Made by a program: the position numbers and the translations under genes
Assembly: GCA_002419135.1 (NCBI GenBank)
Contig: DIFM01000003.1
Span: 1 to 40,731 of the forward strand
Direction of reading: 5' to 3'
Length of the DNA stretch: 40,731 nucleotides
Origin: Dehalococcoidia bacterium UBA5748
GTDB taxonomy: Bacteria > Chloroflexota > Dehalococcoidia > Dehalococcoidales > UBA5627
Notes under the pieces: model-generated
Databases searched by the model: none
What the model was told of the DNA's origin: nothing
Seen by the model: the letters and a program-made list of their open reading frames with translations, nothing else
Part shown: piece by piece, positions 22,968-31,585 of the stretch
Position numbering within the stretch: position 1 is the first letter of the stretch
How the letters are laid out: every line of letters begins with the position of its first letter

Positions 22968-23909
22968 TTACTCCTTGCCGATTAACCTTCCGGCTGCGAT
23001 GCGCACCGCCTCATCGGAGGTGTGTTTCGGCGACCATCCGAGCCGTTTTACCTTTTCGATGTTGAAATGTACGTAGGGGGCATCGCCGCGCCAACCGCGA
23101 GCTCCGCCGCTATAGTTAAATTTAACGTTTTGTAATCCCATTTCTTCGCAAACAATTTCAGCCACTCGGGTAACTGTACTATAGGTATCGGTGCCCAGAT
23201 TGAATACATCGCAGTCCTTTTCCATTTTCTCATAGATAGTCAGCATTCCTTCAATGCAATCTTCCACCATAAAGAAATTCTTTTCCTGTTTGCCGTCGCC
23301 AAGTATGTTCAGCTCTTTGGGATTATTTTTCAGCTTTTGAATAAAATCGAAGATGACCCCATGCCACATATTGCCTCCGACCACATTACCGAAGCGATAG
23401 ATGCAGGCGCGCATATCGAACAGGTGGCAGTAGGCAGAAATCATTCCTTCGCCGGCTAATTTACCTGCGCCGTAAAGGGATATGGTAAGCAAGGGTCCAT
23501 CCGTTTCCGCCAGCGGTTTGGGCGGCATATCACCATATACTGTGGCGCTGGAAGCAAACATCAGGTTTTTTATTTCGGACTTTTTCATACATTCCAGCAC
23601 GTTGTAGGTGCCTATGGTGCAATTTTTCAGGTCCCAATCCGTATTGTTGTTGCCTTTTACAATATCCGTATTGGCTGCCAGATGCCAAACAATATCATGG
23701 CCGGGCATTGACTTATTTAATGCCTCGACATCGAGTATATCCGCCTCGATGAATTGAAAATTCGGTTTACCAATGTGGTGTTCGATTAATTTTTTGTTTC
23801 CGGTAACCAGGTTATCATAGACGGTAACCGAATGTCCGTCTTTTAATAACCTTTCAACAATATGGCTTCCGATAAACCCCGAACCGCCGGTAAGAAAATA
23901 TTTTGCCAT
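22968..23909 (-). CDS. NAD-dependent epimerase/dehydratase
   Basis: A 313-aa extended SDR of the GalE-like group. The NAD-binding motif GGSGFIG (residues 8-14) opens the protein, HLAAN (about 76-80) follows, and the catalytic pair is Tyr146 and Lys150 (LYGAGK) with Ser121/Ser122-Thr in front. The C-terminal half (GDGKQEKNFFMVEDCIEGM) is the usual substrate part. It probably epimerises or dehydrates an NDP-hexose. AAAGGAGG lies nine bases upstream of the ATG. The 80-base gap before it is the largest in this operon, but no promoter is evident there. Confidence 0.92.
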   Translation of the reverse strand: MAKYFLTGGSGFIGSHIVERLLKDGHSVTVYDNLVTGNKKLIEHHIGKPNFQFIEADILDVEALNKSMPGHDIVWHLAANTDIVKGNNNTDWDLKNCTIGTYNVLECMKKSEIKNLMFASSATVYGDMPPKPLAETDGPLLTISLYGAGKLAGEGMISAYCHLFDMRACIYRFGNVVGGNMWHGVIFDFIQKLKNNPKELNILGDGKQEKNFFMVEDCIEGMLTIYEKMEKDCDVFNLGTDTYSTVTRVAEIVCEEMGLQNVKFNYSGGARGWRGDAPYVHFNIEKVKRLGWSPKHTSDEAVRIAAGRLIGKE

Positions 23910-23989
23910 TTGTATCCTCCTTTTATACTCCTATGTACTTAATATACTTACTATGCCAGACGAGGCTGGAACAAACCTAAACCTCTTGG

Positions 23990-24985
23990 CTAACTACTAA
24001 AATATTTTTTTGTAAAACCAAACATTCTTGGACATGAACAGGAAATATACCCCAAAGCAACAAAAAACAGGGCGTATATACTAAGTTTTATTCGCTTAAA
24101 AGATATTGACGGCTTATAAAAAAGCCCGGCCAGTGATAAAGGCAGCACTTTGAATAATATGCGTCCTAACACACTTCGTTCTCGAACAAGGTTATTTGTA
24201 TCCTTATCTTCTGAGTACATTTTTTTTAACAGGGCTTTGGAATACCCCTGCCAGTAACATTGTCCCTTTATGAACCTTGATGTCAAGCGGTATTTATATA
24301 CGTTATGGTATACCTGCACTTTTGGATTGTATAATATGTGTTTTCCTGTTTTCATTCTGGCATTTATCGAAAATTCAGCATCGTCGACCGGCCCACTCTT
24401 CCATGCCTCTTTACCGCCTGTAGTACCGCCAAAATCCGGCGAAAAGCGGCTGTCTATAAATACCTCTCTTCTAAAAGACATGTTCATTCCCCAGGCACTA
24501 CGTACGGTTCTGGCATTTTGCCAACCTGTAAAAGCGGTACAACTGACAATCCATTGGAATTCATCCGGTAACCATGACATTTTAACATCTTCCCATTTAG
24601 GGTAGCCCGGCCCCGTTACCCCGATTAGAGTATCATCTTTATATGTTTTAACCATCTCTTCAGCCCAGTCGGGGAACAACACTACATCATCGTCGACAAA
24701 AGCAATTATTTCCCCATTGGCGTTTTCGATGCCCAGATTTCTTGCCATCGAAAGCCCCAGCTTTTTGTCGCTGAAAATAACGCGCATTCTTTCAATTTGA
24801 TGTTCTCTGATATATTCATTGAGCTTATCTCTTAACTCCTCCGAACGCTCGACCACAAAAATAGTTTCCATATTCCGATATGTCTGCTGTTTAATAGATC
24901 CCAGCAGTTCGTATATGTCATTCAATCGTTCAGTAGTATATGAAGTAATTACCAGCGAAAGCGATAAGTTGCTATCGGTACTCAT
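23990..24985 (-). CDS. GT2-family glycosyltransferase
   Basis: A 331-aa GT-A enzyme. The N-terminal strand SLVITSYTTERLNDIYELL (residues 10-28), the LGLSMARNLGIENANGEIIA region and FVDDDVVLFPDW (D-D-D metal site, about 96-107) place it in family 2. Further on, GPVDDAEF (about 205-212) is the acidic acceptor-base region. A hydrophobic C-terminus (residues 270-325) suggests association with the membrane. The start overlaps the upstream gene by ATGA. Sugar donor unknown. Confidence 0.9.
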   Translation of the reverse strand: MSTDSNLSLSLVITSYTTERLNDIYELLGSIKQQTYRNMETIFVVERSEELRDKLNEYIREHQIERMRVIFSDKKLGLSMARNLGIENANGEIIAFVDDDVVLFPDWAEEMVKTYKDDTLIGVTGPGYPKWEDVKMSWLPDEFQWIVSCTAFTGWQNARTVRSAWGMNMSFRREVFIDSRFSPDFGGTTGGKEAWKSGPVDDAEFSINARMKTGKHILYNPKVQVYHNVYKYRLTSRFIKGQCYWQGYSKALLKKMYSEDKDTNNLVRERSVLGRILFKVLPLSLAGLFYKPSISFKRIKLSIYALFFVALGYISCSCPRMFGFTKKYFSS

Positions 24986-25881
24986 TGTACTCCACCATCC
25001 AAAGCTTCCCTGAAAATCTTAAAATCTTCGGCATGCTTTTCGCGTGATACCCCGATGACAACACCTTTTAATTGAGAAACGCCATTGATATATTCGATTG
25101 CTTCGGGAGGCTTAATATAACCGCTGGCAAGGATGCTCATTGCGATTACTTCCGTTTGGGGAATATCTGTCAATGCCTTTTCGCACTCCTCTTTGGAGGG
25201 ATTCATCTGGAATCCGATTTTATTATAGGGAGCGACTATTACTACTTTGGATGCATCTATTCCCAACTTTAACAGTTTATCGATAAGCAGCGGGGAATTG
25301 CGTGTCTCGAAGCCGGGTTTAATCTTCATATCCAGCATAAACTCGACAAACGATTTGAATAGCCATTCAAGGTTTAGCGCCAGAGCCATTTCGGTGATGA
25401 TTTCATGCAGTAAAAAGCAGTAGGGAGCTTGTTTAGATTGTGATGCTTTTCGTATCCTGAATATCTCATAATATAAGTAAGCCTTCATTAAAGCGGCGGG
25501 GTTCTGGAATACCACGCCGTTGAAACCGTTAAATATCGCTTTAAGGTTGCCCGATGCCACTATCTGCTTGGCTAAATAAATTGCCATACCGGGTGTTCCC
25601 AGTTTTGAAGCTAGCCTGACATAATCCGAGGCAGCCGGGGCAATAGCATAGAGTTTTATGGAAATCTTTTTTTCAGTTAAAGCCCTGATAATATCCAGTG
25701 TTATTTCACTGACAGAAAACATAAAACCGTCTGCTCCGTTTTCTATGGCGATCTTTACCAATTCCGCACAGTAATCCGGGTTTGAGATTTGGTTATCCCT
25801 GCTGCGTGCCCTGTTCTGCGACAGGTGGCTTACACCGTGAAAAGGATTATCGCCCACAAGCAGTATTTTATGATTCTGCAT
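24982..25881 (-). CDS. Unknown cytosolic protein, possible TIM-barrel fold
   Basis: I do not recognise this 299-aa family. It begins KILLVGDNPFHGVSHLS and alternates strands and helices in a regular way (for instance GADGFMFSVSE, ISIKLYAIAP, NGVVFQNP, KVVIVAPYN and EVIAMSILASGYIKP), with about eight repeats, as in a beta/alpha barrel. The end, GVVIGVSREKHAEDF, is also barrel-like and resembles phosphate-binding ends of aldolase or aldo-keto-type barrels. No signal peptide or membrane helix. It lies within one base of a Gfo/Idh gene upstream and overlaps the GT2 gene downstream, so it works in the same glycan pathway, perhaps in sugar conversion. Confidence 0.6.
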   Translation of the reverse strand: MQNHKILLVGDNPFHGVSHLSQNRARSRDNQISNPDYCAELVKIAIENGADGFMFSVSEITLDIIRALTEKKISIKLYAIAPAASDYVRLASKLGTPGMAIYLAKQIVASGNLKAIFNGFNGVVFQNPAALMKAYLYYEIFRIRKASQSKQAPYCFLLHEIITEMALALNLEWLFKSFVEFMLDMKIKPGFETRNSPLLIDKLLKLGIDASKVVIVAPYNKIGFQMNPSKEECEKALTDIPQTEVIAMSILASGYIKPPEAIEYINGVSQLKGVVIGVSREKHAEDFKIFREALDGGVQ

Positions 25882-25882
25882 A

Positions 25883-26872
25883 TTAAAACTGTCCTTTACC
25901 TTGTTCGACCTGTTCGATTAAATAATCGACTTTTGCCGCTTCTGCAAAATCGAGTTCGGCTTTTCCGCCTTCTATAATAGACCGAATGAAATACTCATCC
26001 TCTCGATAATACTCTGAAGCAGCCAGTAGAAACGGGACATTATCGTTTAAGTCCTGCCTGTGCAGTTCTTTACATTCCCCGTAATTATTTTCAATTTTAA
26101 CGCGGTCGGAGTTTACCGAAACTACCCCCTTGGAACCGGTGATTATTAATCCGAATTCCGGCAGACGGTATCCTTCTTTAGCCCAGGAAATATCAAAATC
26201 ACCTTCTACTTCTTGCCGGTTTTTTACCTTAAAACAGGAACCGTTATCGATGCCGTTTTTAAAATCACCATCATTTTCGACTGATGTTAATTCGAGGTCT
26301 CCGAATAACCACAAACTTAAATCGATAATATGAGCGCCCAAGTCTCTGGTGGCGCCGCCCTTTATCGGTAGTGCATTACCTCCGCTCTTTGCGAAGTCCG
26401 ATGCGTATGCGTATGCTTTGAAAGCTGTTATTTCGCCAACTTCATTTTGTTGCAGTAAAGTTTGCGCTTTTTGATAAGTGGGAGCGAATCTGCACATATA
26501 ACCCACCATATTCGTACCATTATTTTCTTTGGCTAGTTGACATAAATGTTTAGAATGTTCATAAGTTGATGTCAGTGTTTTTTCCACAAAAATGTTTTTT
26601 GTAATCCCCGTTTTATATAGATTTTCTACCACAGAGTAGTGGCTGGGGATGGGGGTGGTTACATAAACGGCGTCATATTGATAAGAGGCAAACTGCTCGT
26701 ATTTATCGGTTATTAAAACATTATCGATAGCTTTGCCTAAAAATCTCTTCATCAAAGCGCTTTTATCATATATGGCAACCAGTGATGCTCCGGGAATACT
26801 GTTAACCAGGCTGGCATGCAGTAAGCCCATTTTACCCATTCCTACTATGGCAATTTTTAACGGGTTGTTCAC
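25883..26872 (-). CDS. Gfo/Idh/MocA-family oxidoreductase
   Basis: A 329-aa member of the Gfo/Idh/MocA family. The nucleotide-binding motif is AIVGMGKMGLLHASLV (about residues 8-23); the catalytic-lysine motif reads EKT (usually EKP) in FVEKTLTS (about 95-102), and DLGAHIIDLSLWLFGDL (about 181-197) carries the usual His/Asp of the active site. It is a second, sequence-divergent paralogue of the enzyme at the SDR end of the operon. It follows the GT2 by 47 bases and adjoins the unknown barrel protein. Likely a nucleotide-sugar oxidation or reduction. Confidence 0.87.
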   Translation of the reverse strand: MNNPLKIAIVGMGKMGLLHASLVNSIPGASLVAIYDKSALMKRFLGKAIDNVLITDKYEQFASYQYDAVYVTTPIPSHYSVVENLYKTGITKNIFVEKTLTSTYEHSKHLCQLAKENNGTNMVGYMCRFAPTYQKAQTLLQQNEVGEITAFKAYAYASDFAKSGGNALPIKGGATRDLGAHIIDLSLWLFGDLELTSVENDGDFKNGIDNGSCFKVKNRQEVEGDFDISWAKEGYRLPEFGLIITGSKGVVSVNSDRVKIENNYGECKELHRQDLNDNVPFLLAASEYYREDEYFIRSIIEGGKAELDFAEAAKVDYLIEQVEQGKGQF

Positions 26873-26919
26873 TAATGTTAAATCCTTATATTATTAACTT
26901 TGTAGGCTGATAAAATAAA

Positions 26920-27603
26920 TTAAAAACGTTCCTTAATTATGATAAAAAAATCGGTAAAGCCCTGTTTGAAACTGGATACTTTGCTGACGCTGCCTATGCG
27001 CCCTTTATCTATCTGCCGGATTTCAATTGCCTTTAAGCCGGTTTTTTGGGCTTTGACGACCATTTCCTGCTCCATTTCAAATCCATCGTAGTGCAGGTTC
27101 AGTTTGAGAAAGTCTTCTTTCCTGATGGCATTATAACCGGAACATACATCGGTATATTTTGTGCCGAATAGTATATTGGAGGTTTTGGTTAAAATCCAGT
27201 TGCCGAATTTATGATAAAGCGGCATTTTAGGATTAGCGTTTAAGAATCTGGACCCTTTAGCAAAATCGTAACCGTTGGTTAGGGGTTCGATATATTTTGA
27301 TAGGTCTGCCGGGTCGGTAGAACCATCCGCATCCAGTGTTACTATAATCTCTCCCGTAGCCTGTGCAATACCGAATTTCAGCGCATCTCCCTTTCCCTTG
27401 CCCGGCTGGGAAACTATCTTGATATGCGGTTTAAGCGTCTTTGCCACTGCGATAGTATCGTCTGTCGAATGTCCGTCCACCAAAAGGATTTCATCTATCC
27501 AGTCGGGAATCTTGGGCAAAACATGCGGCAGATTCTCCTCCTCATTTAGCGTACAAATTATAACCGATACGGACGGGCAGTTTGCGGGTCTTTCCAAACT
27601 CAT
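26920..27603 (-). CDS. GT2-family glycosyltransferase, polyprenyl-phosphate sugar synthase type
   Basis: A 227-aa GT-A enzyme of the dolichol-phosphate mannose/glucose synthase type. Signatures are VSVIICTLNEEENLPHVL (residues 12-29), EILLVDGHSTDDT, GKGKGDALKFGIAQATGEI and VTLDADGSTDPADL (the DXD-like site). There is no C-terminal membrane domain. Such enzymes transfer a sugar from a nucleotide donor to a polyprenyl phosphate, giving the donor used by GT-C enzymes outside the membrane. It would suit the large polytopic protein in the same operon. It starts seven bases after the transaldolase. Confidence 0.9.
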   Translation of the reverse strand: MSLERPANCPSVSVIICTLNEEENLPHVLPKIPDWIDEILLVDGHSTDDTIAVAKTLKPHIKIVSQPGKGKGDALKFGIAQATGEIIVTLDADGSTDPADLSKYIEPLTNGYDFAKGSRFLNANPKMPLYHKFGNWILTKTSNILFGTKYTDVCSGYNAIRKEDFLKLNLHYDGFEMEQEMVVKAQKTGLKAIEIRQIDKGRIGSVSKVSSFKQGFTDFFIIIKERF

Positions 27604-27610
27604 CTAATCT

Positions 27611-28291
27611 TTATCGTCCTTTATCCAGCATGTCCATCGCTTTTTTGGCGTCGTTGATGAACTGCTTGACCGTCTCTCTCGTATATTGATGGTCTGCCAT
27701 CTTGGTAAGCATTGCCGGAGGTATGGTAACGATGTGCGCACCGGCTAAAGCTGCGGAAATGGCATCGCCCACCGACCTGATACTGCCAACGATGACCTTG
27801 CTCTTATAATCCCAGCGCTCCAACCAATCCACAGAATCGGCAATCACAACCGATGAATCTCCGCCTTCATCCGAGATTCTGCCTGCAAAGATGCTGATAT
27901 ATGTGGCTCCGGCTTTGGCTGCCAGCATTACCTGTCCGATGGAAAGGGCGACCGTAGCGTTTACCTTTATTGCGGAATCTTCCAGTTGCTTTATAACGCC
28001 ATAACATGGCACGCCGTCCTGGTTGATTTGGGGAATCTTGATAACTATGTTCTGAGCCCAGGAATCGAAGTTATGTGACTGTGTAATCATTTCGGAAAGG
28101 TCGTTTGTGGTTACCTCTACGGAAAGGGGGTGGGGAAATATCAGTTTTGCGATTTCCTTTGCCCGTGTTTCCATATTGTAAGCACCGTCTTTTAGCATAA
28201 TGGATGGGTTGGTGGTTACACCGTCGATTATTCCCATATCATTCCATTTTTGAATCTCGTTCAAATTCGCCGAGTCTAAAAAGATTTCCAT
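27611..28291 (-). CDS. Transaldolase, short fructose-6-phosphate-aldolase-like type
   Basis: A 226-aa class I aldolase barrel of the TalC/FSA group. The opening MEIFLDSANLNEI and GVTTNPSI (about residues 24-31) are diagnostic; the Schiff-base lysine is in NIVIKIP (about residue 86) and the later TYISIFAGRISDEGG is also conserved. Transaldolases of this type make or consume sedoheptulose 7-phosphate, which is the starting substrate of the heptose branch encoded next to it (gmhA first). This placement suggests a supply function rather than a housekeeping pentose-phosphate role. Fructose-6-phosphate aldolase activity is the alternative. Confidence 0.9.
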   Translation of the reverse strand: MEIFLDSANLNEIQKWNDMGIIDGVTTNPSIMLKDGAYNMETRAKEIAKLIFPHPLSVEVTTNDLSEMITQSHNFDSWAQNIVIKIPQINQDGVPCYGVIKQLEDSAIKVNATVALSIGQVMLAAKAGATYISIFAGRISDEGGDSSVVIADSVDWLERWDYKSKVIVGSIRSVGDAISAALAGAHIVTIPPAMLTKMADHQYTRETVKQFINDAKKAMDMLDKGR

Positions 28292-28315
28292 TGTATGCCC
28301 TCCATAGAAGTTATT

Positions 28316-28909
28316 TTAAGGTATGTTATTATTTATTATTACGGAAGCCGCCTGCAACAGATTTTCGCAAATGAAATCAGGCCTTGCATTTTCCTCTTCC
28401 ATGCGGCGACACAGTTCGCATTTTTCCTTTCCTATAAGGATAGTACGGCAGCCGGCGCCCTTACCGGATTGAATATCGGTTAGCCCGTCACCAACCATCC
28501 ATGATTTTCCCAGTTTGATATCCAGTTCATCGGAGGCTTTTATAAGCAATCCCGGTTTTGGTTTACGGCAATCGCAGACTTCTTTCAAATCAGGTACTAC
28601 TGCCTGAGGATGATGAAGGCAATAAAATTCGGCATCTATAAATGAATTTGTTTTGCTTAGTTCATCGATAAGTCGACAACGAATTGCCTCAAAAGTCTTA
28701 TTAGACATATGTTTCTTTGCGACACCGGGTTGATTGGAGACTATGATCACTTTGTAACCGGCGTCATGTAAAATGCCTATAGCTTCCGGAACCCCGTCAA
28801 TAATCCGCAACTGACTAACAGTAAAGGGAGAATCTATGATTCCCTGTTCCTCGTGATAAATCAGTTCATTTATTACACCGTCACGGTCTAGAAATACGGC
28901 TTTATCCAT
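28316..28909 (-). CDS. gmhB: D-glycero-D-manno-heptose 1,7-bisphosphate 7-phosphatase
   Basis: A 197-aa HAD phosphatase. The nucleophile motif is FLDRDGVIN (residues 6-14, with Asp8 and Asp10), motif II is VSNQPG, the zinc loop has CLHHPQ and then CDCRKPKPG (C..H..C.C), and motif III/IV is MVGDGLTDI. This is the GmhB layout. The enzyme removes the C7 phosphate from heptose 1,7-bisphosphate to give heptose 1-phosphate for the nucleotidyltransferase. It is one of the four adjacent heptose genes. A histidinol-phosphatase role is unlikely from context, although both belong to the same subfamily, and no other histidinol-phosphatase is in the window. Confidence 0.9.
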   Translation of the reverse strand: MDKAVFLDRDGVINELIYHEEQGIIDSPFTVSQLRIIDGVPEAIGILHDAGYKVIIVSNQPGVAKKHMSNKTFEAIRCRLIDELSKTNSFIDAEFYCLHHPQAVVPDLKEVCDCRKPKPGLLIKASDELDIKLGKSWMVGDGLTDIQSGKGAGCRTILIGKEKCELCRRMEEENARPDFICENLLQAASVIINNNIP

Positions 28910-28928
28910 AACTAAGTTTTCCGGGTCA

Positions 28929-29525
28929 TTATTTAACAGATTCCCATTTCATTTCAGACATGCGCAGATTGGGATGAGATACAATCAAATGCCATATTAC
29001 AGCCTGGAATGCCTCCGTATGCGGAGTAACAGAAGCGGGATTAACAGTTGGGATAACAACACAACTGTCCGCAACCCCGGCAGTATAACCGCCGTCACGA
29101 CCGACGACGCCTAAAATTTTGGCTCCCGTTTCACTGGCATATTGTAGAGCACGCACAAGGTTGACACTGATTCCTTTTTTTTCGTTTCCACCCCCAACCG
29201 AAAATATAAAAACACCATCATTGCTATTTAAACGGCTGATTTTCAACCACTCCACGAAAGCGCCTTCCCATCCATCATCGTTTATACGTGCCGTCAACTC
29301 GGAGACATTGTCTAGCGGGGAATACGACTCAATACCGGCTATTTTCCTGAAATCATTTACAGCATGTGTCGCATTGCCGGCTCCGCCGCCGACCCCCAGA
29401 AAAAACAAGCGTCCGCCTTTTTGACGGATACCGCAAAGGATATCCACCATTTTCTCGATACTGTTGCAGTCCAATAATTTTATAATTTCAGTTGCTTCTT
29501 TTAGATAGACATTTATATAGTTCAT
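28929..29525 (-). CDS. gmhA: Sedoheptulose 7-phosphate isomerase (SIS domain)
   Basis: A 198-aa SIS-domain protein of the GmhA/DiaA type. The phosphosugar-binding loop is FLGVGGGAGNATHAVNDFRK (near residues 40-60), and the second one is IFSVGGGNEKKG. GmhA converts sedoheptulose 7-phosphate to D-glycero-D-manno-heptose 7-phosphate. ATG at 29525 was chosen over a GTG six bases upstream because it produces the classic four-base ATGA overlap with the kinase stop and has GAGGT just before it. The neighbours (GHMP kinase, GmhB, nucleotidyltransferase) support this role over a DnaA-binding DiaA role. Confidence 0.88.
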   Translation of the reverse strand: MNYINVYLKEATEIIKLLDCNSIEKMVDILCGIRQKGGRLFFLGVGGGAGNATHAVNDFRKIAGIESYSPLDNVSELTARINDDGWEGAFVEWLKISRLNSNDGVFIFSVGGGNEKKGISVNLVRALQYASETGAKILGVVGRDGGYTAGVADSCVVIPTVNPASVTPHTEAFQAVIWHLIVSHPNLRMSEMKWESVK

Positions 29526-30523
29526 CTGCACCTCGTTGAAGTATTTGCCAGTATTTTTGTGCCATCGAAATCAAAACGGAATTTGGTCCACCTCATACCT
29601 GCGCTTTCCATTAGCTGTATGATGCGCTTTTTACATCCGTATTCGCAGTAAAAAAGCAGAAATCCGCCGCCGCCGGCGCCGATTAATTTACCGCCGATAA
29701 CTCCGTTCTTACGGGCAATTTCATAGCACTCATCGATATGCGGGTCGGATATTCTACTTGAGCGTTTCTTTTTTAGCTCCCAGTGAACGTTCATCAATTC
29801 TCCGAGCATATCAAGATTGCCGGCTTCGAGATATTTTTTTGTTTGCAGCCCGATATCTTTTATTTGATGCAGATTTTCAATGATCGTTTGGTCGTCAGAT
29901 TTTGATTTATTATCCTGGTCGGCAAGAATTTCCGAGGCGCTCCTTTCCTTTCCTGTAAAAAACATCAAAAGTTTATTTTCCAGTTCATCCGCATCATCAG
30001 AGGAAATAGATAAAGGTTCAACGATTACCTGTCCATCTTTTTCGAAAGTAAGACAGGTAAGACCTCCGAATGCCGCCATATACTGGTCCTGCTTGCCGAT
30101 TGGCTCTCCCATTAAATCTATCTCGATACGGCAGGCTTCTTCTGCTAATCTTTTTTGAGTAGTGTAGTCTTTATTATATACATGCAGAGCATGCAGCAAG
30201 GCTACGGTAAAGCTGGAAGAAGAGCCGAGACCGCAACCGGAAGGAACATCTGCTGCGGAATGTAATTCGATTCCGTGGTTTATACCCACCATTTCAAGAG
30301 CCGTACGGAAAATGCGGTGCCTTATGTCGGAAACATTATTCACTATTTCCGTTTCAGAATAGCTTAAGCGTATACTGTCGTAGAATCTTTGGTGTGCTGT
30401 TATATTGCAGTATTTATCGATTGCACCGGCGATAAGAAAGCCGCCGTATTTGGAATAATAGGAGTGCAGGTCCGTTCCTCCGCCCCCCAGCGTTATACGC
30501 ATCGGAGCTCTGGACAATATCAT
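29522..30523 (-). CDS. hddA: D-glycero-alpha-D-manno-heptose 7-phosphate kinase (GHMP)
   Basis: A 333-aa GHMP-family kinase. Motif 1 is RAPMRITLGGGGTDL (residues 5-19), motif 2 the ATP loop DVPSGCGLGSSSSF (about 91-104), and motif 3 GGKLIGAGGGGFLL (about 277-290). HddA phosphorylates C1 of heptose 7-phosphate to the alpha-1,7-bisphosphate, the branch that leads to GDP-heptose rather than to ADP-heptose. The start overlaps the nucleotidyltransferase by ATGA (30520-30523). Confidence 0.93.
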   Translation of the reverse strand: MILSRAPMRITLGGGGTDLHSYYSKYGGFLIAGAIDKYCNITAHQRFYDSIRLSYSETEIVNNVSDIRHRIFRTALEMVGINHGIELHSAADVPSGCGLGSSSSFTVALLHALHVYNKDYTTQKRLAEEACRIEIDLMGEPIGKQDQYMAAFGGLTCLTFEKDGQVIVEPLSISSDDADELENKLLMFFTGKERSASEILADQDNKSKSDDQTIIENLHQIKDIGLQTKKYLEAGNLDMLGELMNVHWELKKKRSSRISDPHIDECYEIARKNGVIGGKLIGAGGGGFLLFYCEYGCKKRIIQLMESAGMRWTKFRFDFDGTKILANTSTRCR

Positions 30524-31233
30524 GAAGTTCCTCCTACCATTTTTTTAAAATCCTCTATCCCTTTTAAGGAGCCTATTTCAAAAAAACGCTCTTTTACTTC
30601 ATACGCAAGCAGTTGTTTATCCGCTATCAACGAGGTAAAAACATCTCCTAATTCGAAAAAGCTATCTGGGGGAATTTCGGATAGTATCTCCTTACAAAAA
30701 ATGTTAACCCCGTATTCTATATAAGCCATATCGGCTGTTTTTTTACGCTTGTTGTATTTTAACACAAGGCTGTCTTTTATAATAGTATTGCTGGCATTAT
30801 AGAGATTATTATTTTTATAGACAGTCATAAGAGCGGGTTTATTATTTGATAGGAAATAACGCCACACATCAGAAAAATGCAGGGAAACGTATGAATCACC
30901 ATATATAGTGAAAAACTTGTCATCGAGAAACCTTTCTGCATTCTTGAGAGCACCCGCAGTGCCCAGCGGCTTATTTTCATAACTGTAGGAAATATCAACC
31001 CCGAGCTGACTTCCGTCACCGAAATAGCCCTCGATTTGCTCCCCGAGATGTCCTAGGCATAGTAATACTCTGGTTATGCCATTCTTTTTAAACAGTTCAA
31101 GTTGGTATTGAAGAAAGGGTTTGCCGTGGATATTGAGCATTGATTTTGGTTGGTTTTGCGTCAGACTGCCCAGCCTGGTGGCTAAACCACCGGCCAATAC
31201 AACTATTTGCGCATTATCCATCGCATAATACAT
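30520..31233 (-). CDS. hddC: D-glycero-alpha-D-manno-heptose 1-phosphate guanylyltransferase
   Basis: A 237-aa sugar-phosphate nucleotidyltransferase. The signature is VVLAGGLATRLG with QPKSMLNI following (about residues 11-33), and the metal-site Asp is in FFTIYGDSYVS (about 108-118). With hddA, gmhA and gmhB adjacent, it most likely makes GDP-D-glycero-alpha-D-manno-heptose, as in the S-layer glycan pathway of Aneurinibacillus. It is the first gene after the operon promoter. A second ATG four codons in (MDNAQIV) lacks a ribosome-binding site; the outer ATG has a weak AAGAGA. Confidence 0.88.
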   Translation of the reverse strand: MYYAMDNAQIVVLAGGLATRLGSLTQNQPKSMLNIHGKPFLQYQLELFKKNGITRVLLCLGHLGEQIEGYFGDGSQLGVDISYSYENKPLGTAGALKNAERFLDDKFFTIYGDSYVSLHFSDVWRYFLSNNKPALMTVYKNNNLYNASNTIIKDSLVLKYNKRKKTADMAYIEYGVNIFCKEILSEIPPDSFFELGDVFTSLIADKQLLAYEVKERFFEIGSLKGIEDFKKMVGGTS

Positions 31234-31350
31234 AAATTATCTCTTAATATGGTTTTTTGTCTACTTCGTGTAAAAAATTGATCAGGCTATTTAAAATATT
31301 GTTGGAACTATGAACAATCGATAATGTATTTTATTGGACATATACGGATA

Positions 31351-31379
31351 CTTATAACGTAACCGATAGTAAAAGTCAA
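31351..31379 (-). promoter_or_regulatory. Promoter of the heptose/glycan operon
   Basis: On the minus strand TTGACT (31374-31379) and TATAAG (31351-31356) are spaced exactly 17 bases. The leader before hddC is about 110 bases. The rest of the 352-base gap (31234-31585) holds only this promoter and the divergent pilT promoter. Confidence 0.75.
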
Positions 31380-31491
31380 GTCTGTGTAAGAGTCCAATAT
31401 GTTTCTGAACTTTTGCATGAAAATCAGGTGTTCGTTATAACTTGAAGAAAGAAGAGTGCTCCAACGAGGCATAGAATACATTCATTTACTA

Positions 31492-31519
31492 TTGAATAAT
31501 AGTCATATTGTGGTATCAT
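31492..31519 (+). promoter_or_regulatory. Promoter of pilT-birA
   Basis: TTGAAT (31492-31497), a 16-base spacer and TATCAT (31514-31519), the latter preceded by TGG as an extended -10. The leader before the ATG at 31586 is about 60 bases, with AGGAG just before the start. Confidence 0.6.
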
Positions 31520-31585
31520 ATTCGTAAAGAACGGGCTATTTAAGTGAATCCTTATTTTTATAAAATAACCTTTAGGAGATAGACA

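Noticed and set aside
28316..31233. Heptose genes as part of LPS inner-core synthesis
   Set aside because: The kinase is of the HddA type and the nucleotidyltransferase of the GDP type. No HldE or HldD (ADP-heptose) gene is present, so a GDP-heptose route fits better.
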